64,000 nt of DNA from Nostoc linckia FACHB-104 (GTDB lineage: Bacteria; Cyanobacteriota; Cyanobacteriia; Cyanobacteriales; Nostocaceae): positions 16,253 through 80,252 of the forward strand of contig NZ_JACJQJ010000034.1 in the NCBI RefSeq assembly GCF_014696615.1. The letters run 5' to 3'. The translations under genes and the position numbers were made by a program. The notes beneath the pieces were generated by a model. That model did no database searches, was not told the DNA's origin, and was given only the letters and a program-made list of their open reading frames with translations. Below, piece by piece: positions 42,755-50,784 of the stretch. How positions within the stretch are numbered: the first letter of the stretch is position 1; each line of letters opens with the position of its first letter.

Positions 42755-43894
42755 TTACCGTTGAGAAAGTGGATAGAAAATTAGAGTTTTACTAACTGGA
42801 TTTTCAGGTGGTAATTCATCTTCAACAATGGCAGTGCCAATGGCAACAAAATTAGTAAGGATGTCGCGGAAGGGGCCATTATTCGCAAAGATGTTGTTGA
42901 AAACCGCGAAAATAATATTGATAGTGAAACTAACGAATAAAAATACAAAACTCACAGCCGCAGCAGTGCCGTGACCAGCGATAACTGAGGCAAAACAAGC
43001 AATAAACAGTCCAACAGTAAAAAACCCTAAAAAGCAACCCAAAGGTGACTGAGGTTGATAAGTAATAATTTCTTCGCTTTTTTCGATGTGCATTCCGACT
43101 GCACCTTTAGCTGACAATTGACTGATTTGTGTTGCAAGTCGCATCATCGCTAATTCTCTTGCATCTTGAAAGCCTTGAGTAAACTGGGTTAATTCTTGGT
43201 TACGCCTACCTTGACCCAATAAAAGATTCCAAGCAGAGTTATTCATTAAGGCGCGAGTAGTGCGATCGCTATGCACATAATAAGAACAAGCACCAAAAAC
43301 TAAGCCCTTTGGCCAATAACCAGCTTGACGTAGTTGCCAAAATTCCTGTCCACTCAAGTCACTGGTAAAAGGTTTATTTGTGGGTGGACGCTTAGGTATC
43401 CGAATTGCCGTTCCAATAGCTGTAAATTCCACCATTCCCATACCCCAAACTTGACGACGCTGATGGAGACGTACTCCAATAATGCCATGAGCACCTAACA
43501 TTGCCGCTTCTGCTTGCATTCTACTTACAGCTAATTCTCGTGCTGCTAGTTGCGCTTGAGTTAACGCTTCTACCTCTCCTGTTTGGTTACGATAGCCCCA
43601 AAAATAACCATAAAATCCGACTTGATAAAAGCTAGTTCCCATCACCAAACCCACAGGTTCACAACCTGCTTCACGGGTGAGTAAATATTCATTGGTACTT
43701 AAATCGCTTGTAAAGAAAGATTTGCCAGACTTTTTATCAATGTCTTTGTGTTGTTTGAGCCGATGAGTAGGAATGGTAAACCCAGCCTTGGTAACTGAAG
43801 AACTCGGTCGAGATATAGAACCTACTCCCGACTTAGTAGCAGTCCAAATCTTGTTAGTGAGTTTTGCGAATAATCCCATACATAGCAAGTCCAA
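42755..43894 (-). CDS. Tandem YbjQ-type protein with membrane insertion
   Basis: A 379-residue relative of the gene at 41853 with two YbjQ-like domains (FTSDLSTNEYLLTREAGCEP and FTSDLSGQEFWQLRQAGYWP). The second is split by two hydrophobic helices (about residues 292-345, PLGCFLGFFTVGLFIACFA and AVSFVFLFVSFTINIIFAV), after which the domain finishes with TNFVAIGTAIVEDE. Anchoring to a membrane through an internal hairpin is therefore likely. It is co-transcribed with its neighbours on both sides. Function unknown. Confidence 0.75.
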   Translation of the reverse strand: MDLLCMGLFAKLTNKIWTATKSGVGSISRPSSSVTKAGFTIPTHRLKQHKDIDKKSGKSFFTSDLSTNEYLLTREAGCEPVGLVMGTSFYQVGFYGYFWGYRNQTGEVEALTQAQLAARELAVSRMQAEAAMLGAHGIIGVRLHQRRQVWGMGMVEFTAIGTAIRIPKRPPTNKPFTSDLSGQEFWQLRQAGYWPKGLVFGACSYYVHSDRTTRALMNNSAWNLLLGQGRRNQELTQFTQGFQDARELAMMRLATQISQLSAKGAVGMHIEKSEEIITYQPQSPLGCFLGFFTVGLFIACFASVIAGHGTAAAVSFVFLFVSFTINIIFAVFNNIFANNGPFRDILTNFVAIGTAIVEDELPPENPVSKTLIFYPLSQR

Positions 43895-43926
43895 TTTTAT
43901 TTATGTGGGAAATTTATGTAGAGCCG

Positions 43927-44316
43927 TTAGCCCAAAATAAACTTACTTAAAGCGGCGCGCATCTCGGTATTGCGAGATGATACTTGCACTAATGCTGCTG
44001 CTACTGCTTGACTCCATTCTGTAACTGATACTTCAGTGGTTTTAATTTTGATACCGCCTACTAATTTCATGACTTGCGCTCTGATACTTCCGTAGCGATC
44101 GCGGTTGATTTGGTAGTGATAATCATCAAAGCAGAGGGTAACTGCTGTCACCGCACCTAAACCAAACAATTGACGTTGTACTTGTGTATTTTGAGGCAGA
44201 GCGCGTTGTAACTTGAAAGCCAGTAATTTTAAGATATCTGTTGTTTCCTGCCGTTCAATTGCTAGTGCAGCAGCCAGAATTTCTACTTCTAGCTCTTGGT
44301 CGAAATTCGGATTCAT
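43927..44316 (-). CDS. Hypothetical protein, first gene of YbjQ operon
   Basis: A 129-residue soluble protein (MNPNFDQELEVEILAAALAI). It has helices at both ends, a central strand region (AVTAVTLCFDDYHYQINRD) and a C-terminal helix (SVTEWSQAVAAALVQVS). It lies 32 bp upstream of the membrane YbjQ-like gene and is probably in the same transcript. The family is not recognised. Confidence 0.55.
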   Translation of the reverse strand: MNPNFDQELEVEILAAALAIERQETTDILKLLAFKLQRALPQNTQVQRQLFGLGAVTAVTLCFDDYHYQINRDRYGSIRAQVMKLVGGIKIKTTEVSVTEWSQAVAAALVQVSSRNTEMRAALSKFILG

Positions 44317-44573
44317 TAAGTAAGTGTTTTTTCTAAGTGCTATGAAACTAATTTAACTCTCTGTTAGTTAAATTGGGGTAATCAAACCTGAGTTGGGAAT
44401 TAGCTCAAACTCTCATTTTTTCATTAGCTAACATCAGTTCGGGTTAAGGAGGTTTATTCAAGCTTAAATGCCTGAAACAACGCAAGCACGTTGACAGATC
44501 CTAGAATCAAGCAACGGCGTAATGAGGGTTTCAGCTTATCCCGAACTCAGGTTATTTAGCCAACTACTCCAAG

Positions 44574-45365
44574 CTAGGCAATTCGAGTGACTTGTTGATT
44601 CACACGGGGACGGCCAAAGCGCTCCCAAGCACTGCCGCCGCGCAGAAATAATTCTATGAAGCGTATTGGCTCTGTCCCAGAGTCAACTGACCAACCAGAA
44701 CTACCAGGCGCAAAGGCTAAAGTTCCTTCAGGCACCTTGAAACTGCCATCAGAATATACTGCATCACTGACCACATCTCCAATGCGGATGACGATTTTGG
44801 TTTGAGGCGGCAAGTTAACCGTATGCGCTGCAATAGTAGTTTTGATGTTGCCATAGCCATCAATCCAAGCAATGCGATCTGGCGGAACATTAGGGATTTG
44901 CTCACGCATGAGGCTATCTCCCAGAAGGCTGAAATCTTCACGCATAATCGCCGCGGCCGCCACTGGAAATACATCCCGTGAGCGAAACTGCGAACCACCG
45001 CGAGAAACATTGACTACTCGCAACTCTTCGGTATATTCTTTGATAAACGCGAGAGTGTAACCTGCGTTCACGCCCACTACTTTGACACCGTTAGATAAAA
45101 GGGCATAAGTTAGTCCTTCACCTTCATTGTCCCGACGAGCTTCAGGATCATCCTGACGAGGTGCACAGTTGTGATAAATCAAGCGTTCACTAGGCCCAGG
45201 GTTGAGTCCAAGTTGGGCAATCCAGAACCCCGTTGCCAAGGTACTGAATGGTGGCACCGAAAGCAAGTGAATTTGGGCATGGGGAAAAGCCATCAGCAGA
45301 CGTTGCGTGACTTCAGTAAATGCTGGATCTCCTGTACCGTAGTCTGCAATCACACAAATAAACAT
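44574..45365 (-). CDS. SAM hydroxide adenosyltransferase (DUF62/SAM hydrolase family)
   Basis: A 263-residue enzyme of the family that includes the fluorinase and SAM hydrolases, which attack S-adenosyl-methionine with hydroxide or halide to give adenosine or 5'-halo-adenosine. Family marks are the N-terminal ICVIADYGTGDPAFTEV and the central GGSQFRSRDVFP. The two-domain linker and substrate-contacting IDGYGNIKTTI, and a C-terminal SSGWSV near the SAM site, complete the pattern. Hydroxide is the usual nucleophile in such genes; no halogenase-specific loop can be asserted. It is a single gene with no operon partner visible. Confidence 0.8.
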   Translation of the reverse strand: MFICVIADYGTGDPAFTEVTQRLLMAFPHAQIHLLSVPPFSTLATGFWIAQLGLNPGPSERLIYHNCAPRQDDPEARRDNEGEGLTYALLSNGVKVVGVNAGYTLAFIKEYTEELRVVNVSRGGSQFRSRDVFPVAAAAIMREDFSLLGDSLMREQIPNVPPDRIAWIDGYGNIKTTIAAHTVNLPPQTKIVIRIGDVVSDAVYSDGSFKVPEGTLAFAPGSSGWSVDSGTEPIRFIELFLRGGSAWERFGRPRVNQQVTRIA

Positions 45366-45568
45366 TTTGCCCCTCCTCTTGATGAGTAATCATTGGGAAT
45401 CAATGCTCAGGCGGTAGTATTCAAACGCATTCCTTAACTTGCCTCATCAGCAGTCTAAATGTAATCTTGACTCAAGAGCAAGATTTCTGTAATACATTGA
45501 AGGTAGTTTACTACCATGAATTTATATACATTCGCTTAGATGCTTTGAAAACCACCGAGTCAGTTGCT

Positions 45569-45619
45569 TCTCCTACGGAGACGCTGCGCGTAGCTTGCTT
45601 CCCCGGAGGGGTACGCTCC
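45569..45619. repeat. Cyanobacterial interspersed palindromic repeat
   Basis: The GC-rich block beginning TCTCCTACGGAGACGCTGCG and continuing into a CCCCGGAGGGG palindrome is a recurrent dispersed repeat type in Nostoc-like genomes. Related GC-rich palindromes lie at about 45793-45860 and 53866-53942. Confidence 0.55.
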
Positions 45620-45652
45620 AATTCAAAATTATGAATTCAAAATTCAAAATTA

Positions 45653-45931
45653 TCACAAGCCCACGGCTTGTGATAAGGATGCCGCATTTCTCGCTGCACT
45701 TTCTTCGCAATACATCTTTTTTTTAAAGTGGGCTTGTGTACCACAACTAAAGTTTTTAACTAGTTTTCCATTTTTGAATTTTGCGGAAAGTTGTGTGCGG
45801 GGGTTCCCCCGCCCTTGCAAACTTTCCTTGGCGTAGCCTCTCCCTTTGGGAGAAGACGAATTTTGAATTGTTTTGTCAATCATTCCTGTGGCAGTATAAG
45901 TAGTGACGATTGCCGATAGTAAAGCCGACAT
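45653..45931 (-). CDS. Doubtful small protein largely built from repeat DNA
   Basis: A 92-codon frame starting MSALLSAIVTTYTATGMIDK. The N-terminal 24 residues look natural. The rest (SPKGRGYAKESLQGRGNPR onward) is encoded by dispersed palindromic repeats. It may be a real small gene whose 3' end was overwritten, or chance. Confidence 0.25.
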   Translation of the reverse strand: MSALLSAIVTTYTATGMIDKTIQNSSSPKGRGYAKESLQGRGNPRTQLSAKFKNGKLVKNFSCGTQAHFKKKMYCEESAARNAASLSQAVGL

Positions 45932-45973
45932 TTATGAGTTTTTGAATTTTTTATTTTTATCACCATAAAAACA

Positions 45974-46486
45974 ATGCTTGATTTAAATAAAATCAAATTA
46001 ATTGCTGAGTCATATTCCCCACAAGAACTGTTTGCTGCTCTGGTTTGGCAGCGTCGATTTAATCAGTTTGACGGTGAACAAGTAATAAAAGACCTTTCAC
46101 AAAATACAGAGTTGTGGGTAAGTTTTCTGTTCACAAAACCAATCTTTGCACCAGATGAAAATGGTTTAAGTTTTGGTGGTGTAGTTGATACACTGCTGGC
46201 AATGGCCAACTATCGCCCAATGCCAGAAACAAGTATCATTCATTTTGTGGCTTATCCTGCCGATACGCTCTACATCCTTACAGAGAACCAAGACACAAAA
46301 GTATCTCAACTTTTAGACTTAGGCAAAAACTGGCAAGCTGACTCAGTAGAAGTTACTGATGGCACGAGTGAGGAATTTGGTTTGAGACTTCAGCGGCGAT
46401 TAAAAACTCGATTAGAAGGGGCGTTGTGGGGTAGTGATTTTCAGCAGGAGCGTGATGCAGTCATTGTTAGTTATTGGTGGGATTGA
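45974..46486 (+). CDS. Hypothetical soluble protein
   Basis: A 170-residue protein with no membrane segment. It mixes helix (KLIAESYSPQELFAALVWQ) and strand (TSIIHFVAYPADTLYILTE) and is slightly acidic, ending DAVIVSYWWD. I do not recognise the family. It lies 61 bp upstream of another hypothetical gene in the same direction and may share a transcript. Confidence 0.6.
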   Translation: MLDLNKIKLIAESYSPQELFAALVWQRRFNQFDGEQVIKDLSQNTELWVSFLFTKPIFAPDENGLSFGGVVDTLLAMANYRPMPETSIIHFVAYPADTLYILTENQDTKVSQLLDLGKNWQADSVEVTDGTSEEFGLRLQRRLKTRLEGALWGSDFQQERDAVIVSYWWD

Positions 46487-46547
46487 ATTAAATTAATTTT
46501 GCGGTAAGCTTTTGTAATTAATTAGCATCCCAAAATTCAAGAGGACA

Positions 46548-47666
46548 ATGAGCGAATATCAGTATTACGAGTTTCAAGCATTAGAGCGACCATTAACTAC
46601 ATCAGAACAAACTTATATTAGTAGCCTTTCTAGTCGTGTACAGCTAACATCAAGAAGTGCAATTTTTAATTATAGTTATGGTGACTTTCGAGGCGAACCT
46701 CAAAAGCTTCTAGAAAAGTGCTTTGACGTTATGTTGTATATGGCGAATTGGGGTACTAGACAATTAGTATTTCGTCTGCCAAAATCGGTGATTGATGCAT
46801 CAGTTTTTGAGCCTTACTGTCTACCTGAGCAAATTACAGTATCTACAACCTCAAGCTATATAATCTTAGATATCAATATTGATGATGAAGAATATCGAAC
46901 TTGGATAGAAGGTGAAGGATGGTTAACTAGGTTATTGCAGATTCGAGATGACATTTTACAGGGAGATTTTAGAGCTTTATACCTTGCTTGGCTAAAAGCT
47001 ACTTCCATCTCCATCTATGAAGAGCAAGAAGATTTGCTTGAACCACTTGTACCTGTAAACTTGAATCAACTACCCATCTATTTGGAAGCTTTTATAGAAT
47101 TTTTTGATATCGATCAGGATCTGATAGCGTTTGCAACAGAAGAAAGTGTTTCCCAACAAGATGAAGTTGAACCAATAGAAGAATGGATTCGTGCTTTGTC
47201 ATCAGAGGAGAAAAATGACTTTCTACTCAAAGTAATTAGGGATGAACCTAATGTTAAGCTTCAGCTTATTAAGAGACTAAGAGCAATATTTAAAACTCCA
47301 AAAAATTCTGGTAATGATAAGATTCCTAGACGTTCTTTAGCAGAATTATTGGCAGGTGCTCAAGAGGAAAATGAACGCCGCAATAAACAGGAATTCCTGA
47401 GAGTACAGCAGGAGAAAATCCGTAAATTAGAAGCACTGGCTTTGAAAAAAGATAAAGTGTGGTTGGAAGTATACAAGCTAATCGAACTGAAGCAATCAAA
47501 ACCTTATGAACAAGCAGTTGCATATCTTGTTGATTTGCGAGACTTGGCGGAACATCAAGGATCGTTAGATGAGTTTCAAGCCAGCATTCAACAAATACAG
47601 AAGGATTATAGTAGCCGTTCAGGTTTACTCTCTCGGCTAAAAAAAGCTGGATTGTTGGCACTTTGA
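46548..47666 (+). CDS. Conserved hypothetical protein (YQYYEFQALERPL type)
   Basis: A 372-residue protein whose start, SEYQYYEFQALERPLTTSEQ, is a conserved opening I associate with a widespread bacterial family often next to SWIM zinc-finger genes. The middle is acidic (EEEDL-type). The C-terminal third is a long charged helix (RRNKQEFLRVQQEKIRKLEA) ending in a helical bundle. There is no membrane segment. Function is unknown and no SWIM gene is visible here. A weak ribosome site (AGAGGA) precedes the ATG. Confidence 0.65.
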   Translation: MSEYQYYEFQALERPLTTSEQTYISSLSSRVQLTSRSAIFNYSYGDFRGEPQKLLEKCFDVMLYMANWGTRQLVFRLPKSVIDASVFEPYCLPEQITVSTTSSYIILDINIDDEEYRTWIEGEGWLTRLLQIRDDILQGDFRALYLAWLKATSISIYEEQEDLLEPLVPVNLNQLPIYLEAFIEFFDIDQDLIAFATEESVSQQDEVEPIEEWIRALSSEEKNDFLLKVIRDEPNVKLQLIKRLRAIFKTPKNSGNDKIPRRSLAELLAGAQEENERRNKQEFLRVQQEKIRKLEALALKKDKVWLEVYKLIELKQSKPYEQAVAYLVDLRDLAEHQGSLDEFQASIQQIQKDYSSRSGLLSRLKKAGLLAL

Positions 47667-47700
47667 CCAATAAAATCAATGCAGCTTCTTGCTGTTTGAG

Positions 47701-48069
47701 CTAAAATTCGTATTCTCTTGCAATCCAATAATGCCAGTCAGCGATCGCTTGGGTAGTTTCCTCATCTACATCAACGGGGTGAATTTCCGAGAGACGTGCA
47801 GAAAAAATATCATCAATGTCTCCTTGGTGATAGCGTACTTCTACAAACATATCGTGCAAACACTCATCCTCTGGCGACATCTCTATAGCTTCAACATCCC
47901 TTCCTTGTGGACGCTTACGGCTAATCCATTTTGCTGCAAAAGGAAAACTAATTCTGTCTTCCAGATAATAGTACCAACCCATTGCGCGTTCTTCTTCATT
48001 GTAAGCATCAACAACGGCTTCCATATCAATACGTTCTTCTCGCTCTTCGTCTCGTTCTACCTTTGACAT
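47701..48069 (-). CDS. ccbP: CcbP-like cyanobacterial calcium-binding protein
   Basis: A 122-residue, very acidic protein. Key stretches are KVERDEEREERIDMEAVVDA, GWYYYLEDRISFPFAAKW, MSPEDECLHDMFVEVRY and a C-terminal IADWHYWIAREYEF. These match the pattern of CcbP from Anabaena, a calcium buffer involved in heterocyst differentiation. It has no EF hand; calcium is held by surface acidic clusters. It is a single gene with no obvious partner. The family call is by recalled sequence pattern. Confidence 0.75.
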   Translation of the reverse strand: MSKVERDEEREERIDMEAVVDAYNEEERAMGWYYYLEDRISFPFAAKWISRKRPQGRDVEAIEMSPEDECLHDMFVEVRYHQGDIDDIFSARLSEIHPVDVDEETTQAIADWHYWIAREYEF

Positions 48070-48127
48070 GGGTTTTGTTCATCCCGATAAATTTAAACAT
48101 TCAGAGTACAGTGCAATTGATGCTGAT

Positions 48128-48325
48128 TTAAGGACGTTGAAACAAAGCGTCTAGATAAACTTGAGCAACAAGGCGATCGCTATCAGCATTTTGTAGCAGA
48201 AACAGAGATACAGCAGCCGTTAATAAGCGGTTCTCATCCCAATCAGGATGCTGCTGCAAGTAGTCTTGCAGACACTCATGCAGGGGTGAGGGAATTTCGG
48301 TGAAGATGCTAATAGTTGTGTTCAT
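48128..48325 (-). CDS. DUF2811-like small protein
   Basis: A 65-residue protein matching the cyanobacterial pattern MNTTISIFTEIPSPLHECLQ followed by HPDWDENRLLTAAVSLFLLQN. It is small, soluble and helical, and resembles ribbon-helix-helix proteins (strand TTISIFTEIP then helices). Function is unknown. It lies 58 bp upstream of the CcbP-like gene in the same direction. Confidence 0.7.
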   Translation of the reverse strand: MNTTISIFTEIPSPLHECLQDYLQQHPDWDENRLLTAAVSLFLLQNADSDRLVAQVYLDALFQRP

Positions 48326-48693
48326 CTAAAACCTCCAATAGACCCCAAGAGTGGTGGGTCGTTGACACAATGAGAATTTCTGGCAAAAGCAAATCATTCT
48401 TTAACTACTGAACAAACTGCATCAAATGTTGGATAAATTTATACAGTTTATTCTACGAGTTCAAGGAATGATACAAGCTAGTCGAATTATTGTGCAACCA
48501 GAGGGGGTAGGTTTGTCAATGATACGAAATATTAAGTATAAGTACGGAATGAATAAATCTTTACGACAGAATCAGAGTTAGAGGCGCATTTTTGTTACTT
48601 TGCTTAATTAGAACTCAGTAAATAACCAGGCTGAATACTAAGAAGATGAAATCCCCAGCCAAGCAACAAAAGCCTATGAGCTTGTAGACTGTT
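48326..48693. other. Non-coding region upstream of DUF2811 gene
   Basis: No gene or clear structure is visible in this AT-rich stretch. It should contain the promoter for the leftward DUF2811-like gene. Confidence 0.4.
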
Positions 48694-48735
48694 TGTGGAA
48701 AACTGCGGAAATAATTGTGGAAAAGCTGTGGAATT
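48694..48735. promoter_or_regulatory. Cluster of DnaA-box-like TGTGGAAAA sites
   Basis: TGTGGAAAA occurs at 48694-48702 and 48716-48724 and a near match, TGTGGAATT, at 48727-48735, all in the same orientation. The complement TTTTCCACA is a cyanobacterial DnaA-box type. Three sites within 42 bp in an intergenic region may bind DnaA. Confidence 0.35.
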
Positions 48736-48807
48736 AATCCGGAAAAGCCCAGTTAATATTAAGATTTACAAAATCTATGTGTTGCATAATCTGATGGGTA
48801 GTTAAAA

Positions 48808-48892
48808 GAATTCAGGAGCCAGAATTGCTGAATTCAGAACTTTTGCTGAATTCAGAACTTTTCTGACTCCTGACTCCTGAATTCTGAGTTCT
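48808..48892. repeat. GAATTC-type interspersed repeat pair
   Basis: TTCAGGAGCCAGAATT on the left and TGACTCCTGAATTCTGA on the right form an imperfect inverted repeat with internal GAATTCAGAAC copies. It lies directly downstream of the gene ending at 48896 and could act as a terminator. Confidence 0.5.
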
Positions 48893-48895
48893 AAA

Positions 48896-49828
48896 TTACG
48901 CTGCGACTAACTCCCCTTTTTCTGTCCCATACTCCAGAAGTTGCCGCCATTGCAAAGTAGTCAGTTGGTCAAACGGAAGTTCTAGCAATTGCTCGCAATC
49001 GATAACACCAGCATCAGGTACAGTGTCCGCTATCAATAGACACAAGACAGCATCTATAGGAGAATCACAGGGTACTTGTACTTTCAATTCACTTGCTCGG
49101 ACAAACCACCAATTACCTTCAGTGCATCCCACCTGTCCCAATTTCACTTCATCGCGGTAAATTCCATCATCCAGCAATTCCAATCCCTGCTTTTCGCATT
49201 CGTTGGCAATCTGTACCATGATTTCATTACCAGTGGTGCAGGGTTCTTCAAATGGTTCTTCTACTGGCAATGTGCCTTGCTGGTACTGCTGTTTAATGTA
49301 GCTGTGGCATCTAGCAGGTGTAGTGTCTCGGAAAATCTCGATGTTGTTGACCAAAACTCGCCAGTACAGGTCTTCACGATTGTCACTGTCATAGCTGATG
49401 CTAGCTACCAATTCCCCATCAACCAAAGCTTCTTGGTCATAAAATGAGATTTCGGAAATCTTTGGAACTTCTTTGATGTCACCTGGGATTGTTGGTTTGA
49501 GCGTGCCATCTTTATAGTGCCATTCGATGTATCGCTGGCATTGAGCGATAGTAGTATGGCGGAACTTCTCTTCGCCGCTTGTCATGACTACCCAAGGTTG
49601 GGTTACAAATTCGCTGTGGTCATAGCTAATGTAGGCGATGAGTTGTTTAAGAGCATAGACTTCGTAGTGATAGGAGTTGATTTCTATTGTTTTTAATTGC
49701 TCTGGGGCAACAGCTTCGGCTTGGGCTTCTAAGTAATTGTATAGTTCTGCCTGTGCTAGCGCTTGTTCATCTGGTGTATTGCAGTTGAAGTTGGAAAATG
49801 CTTGCTGTGTATTGGTTGAGTAAGTCAT
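48896..49828 (-). CDS. Hypothetical protein with internally duplicated module
   Basis: A 310-residue acidic soluble protein. A module of about 65 residues is repeated: LIAYISYDHSEFVTQPWVVM, then FRHTTIAQCQRYIEWHYKDGTL, matched by LVASISYDSDNREDLYWRVL, then FRDTTPARCHSYIKQQYQQGTL. A third domain follows (EIMVQIANECEKQGLELLDDG) and a helical tail. No family is recognised. It is divergent from the ribbon-helix-helix gene at 50053, and the strong inverted repeat at 49937-49981 lies between the two starts. Confidence 0.6.
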   Translation of the reverse strand: MTYSTNTQQAFSNFNCNTPDEQALAQAELYNYLEAQAEAVAPEQLKTIEINSYHYEVYALKQLIAYISYDHSEFVTQPWVVMTSGEEKFRHTTIAQCQRYIEWHYKDGTLKPTIPGDIKEVPKISEISFYDQEALVDGELVASISYDSDNREDLYWRVLVNNIEIFRDTTPARCHSYIKQQYQQGTLPVEEPFEEPCTTGNEIMVQIANECEKQGLELLDDGIYRDEVKLGQVGCTEGNWWFVRASELKVQVPCDSPIDAVLCLLIADTVPDAGVIDCEQLLELPFDQLTTLQWRQLLEYGTEKGELVAA

Positions 49829-49936
49829 AATTGAGGAATCTCCTGCCTCTATATGGGGTTAGGTCTTTACAAAGGGCGATCGCTAGTTTTCCAGACAGGG
49901 CGATCGCCTTTTTGCTTAACCTTATAAATACAGTGT

Positions 49937-49981
49937 AACTTTTGTTATCCCGTTTGTCAACCCAGCGGGATAACAAAAGTT
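49937..49981. promoter_or_regulatory. Perfect 16-bp inverted repeat in divergent promoter region
   Basis: AACTTTTGTTATCCCG (49937-49952) and CGGGATAACAAAAGTT (49966-49981) are perfect complements. A further partial copy, GGGATAACAAG, occurs at about 50400-50410 before the next leader. This looks like an operator for the ribbon-helix-helix protein at 50053, acting on up to three transcripts. Confidence 0.55.
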
Positions 49982-50052
49982 GTATATTTGGGAGTACACT
50001 TGTTATTACAATGCTTTCGCTGATAGCGTTGAACAATAGACGAGGAATGACT

Positions 50053-50265
50053 ATGAGTGAAACAAGAATAAATATTAGGATTGCTCCTGAAAAGAAAGAT
50101 GCTTTTTACGAAAAGGTAAGGCAAGAGGGAAAGAACGCTACCGATGTCCTAATTGGGTTGATTGACCAATACCTTGGTAATAAGGTTGAATCTAACGATA
50201 TTGTAGAGCTAAAGCAGAGAGTAGCGAAATTGGAAGAGGTGGTACTGGGGGAAACTGCCGCCTGA
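50053..50265 (+). CDS. Ribbon-helix-helix-like plasmid regulator
   Basis: I choose the ATG at 50053 because the GAGG ribosome site sits about 7 bases before it. The result is a 70-residue protein: SETRINIRIAPEKKDAFYEK, then NATDVLIGLIDQYL and a short coiled coil (IVELKQRVAKLEEVV). The strand-helix-helix layout fits CopG/Arc-type DNA binders with a dimer-extending coil. Inverted repeats upstream suggest autoregulation. A GC-rich terminator follows at 50325. Confidence 0.65.
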   Translation: MSETRINIRIAPEKKDAFYEKVRQEGKNATDVLIGLIDQYLGNKVESNDIVELKQRVAKLEEVVLGETAA

Positions 50266-50324
50266 GAGAAGAGAATGATTCTCTCAGGCAATTATTGGAA
50301 AAACTAAAAGAAATGCTCAAGGAA

Positions 50325-50350
50325 AAACCCGCCAACCATTAGGCGGGTTT
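50325..50350 (+). terminator. Rho-independent terminator
   Basis: The 9-bp stem AAACCCGCC / GGCGGGTTT with an 8-base loop is followed by a T-rich tract (GCTGCTTTTTATG). It lies 60 bp after the ribbon-helix-helix gene stop. Confidence 0.8.
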
Positions 50351-50452
50351 GCTGCTTTTTATGTAATGTATCTGTTGTGATAATACTGTGTTAATATTTG
50401 GGATAACAAGACTCTCCTTGTGAAAGTAATTCACGATTACCAGGAGTAATCT

Positions 50453-50479
50453 ATGTGTACCAAGGATGACCGCAATTGA
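50453..50479 (+). CDS. Possible 8-residue leader peptide
   Basis: A strong ribosome site (AGGAGT) precedes the ATG by about 6 bases. The frame is MCTKDDRN and stops just before a terminator-like hairpin at 50483. A short peptide followed at once by a hairpin and T-run is the layout of a transcription attenuator. The peptide has no obvious regulatory codon run. Confidence 0.35.
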   Translation: MCTKDDRN

Positions 50480-50482
50480 GCC

Positions 50483-50542
50483 AAGGCATATTGTAGGTGG
50501 CTAAATATCTTTCCACTACCTACAGTATGCCTTCTGCTTTTT
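50483..50542 (+). terminator. Attenuator-like hairpin with T-run
   Basis: AAGGCATATTGTAGGTGG (50483-50500) pairs with CCACTACCTACAGTATGCC (50513-50531, with small bulges), and CTGCTTTTTT follows. The stem is long and GC-containing, with a U-tract, so it should terminate transcripts unless prevented. Confidence 0.6.
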
Positions 50543-50550
50543 TAAAAGCA

Positions 50551-50601
50551 TCCAGGAAATTCAAGCCCAAGAGCGTTTGCCTGGAAAACAGCGCTCTTGG
50601 G
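50551..50601 (+). other. Pseudoknot-like leader structure
   Basis: TCCAGG (50551-50556) can pair with CCTGGA (50580-50585), and CCCAAGAGCG (50566-50575) pairs perfectly with CGCTCTTGGG (50592-50601). The two helices interleave, so together they would form a pseudoknot. It lies 184 bp upstream of the gene at 50785. Confidence 0.4.
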
Positions 50602-50784
50602 TAAGTTTCACAAACTGCACAGTTTATGATCAACCAAACAATACCAAATTTTTTTAAACTACGCACAGAGTCAAGTTCCATAATGGAACACGATCAACCT
50701 CTGTTAAATAAGGCAAGAAAAAGTAAGTTGTCGAGTGCAAGTATTTTCAAACACCTCTTTTACGTATGGTAAAAGGAGAAAGAT

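Noticed and set aside
48896..49828. Opposite-strand frame at 49076-49447
   Set aside because: It is a shadow of the duplicated-module gene on the minus strand and has no start context.
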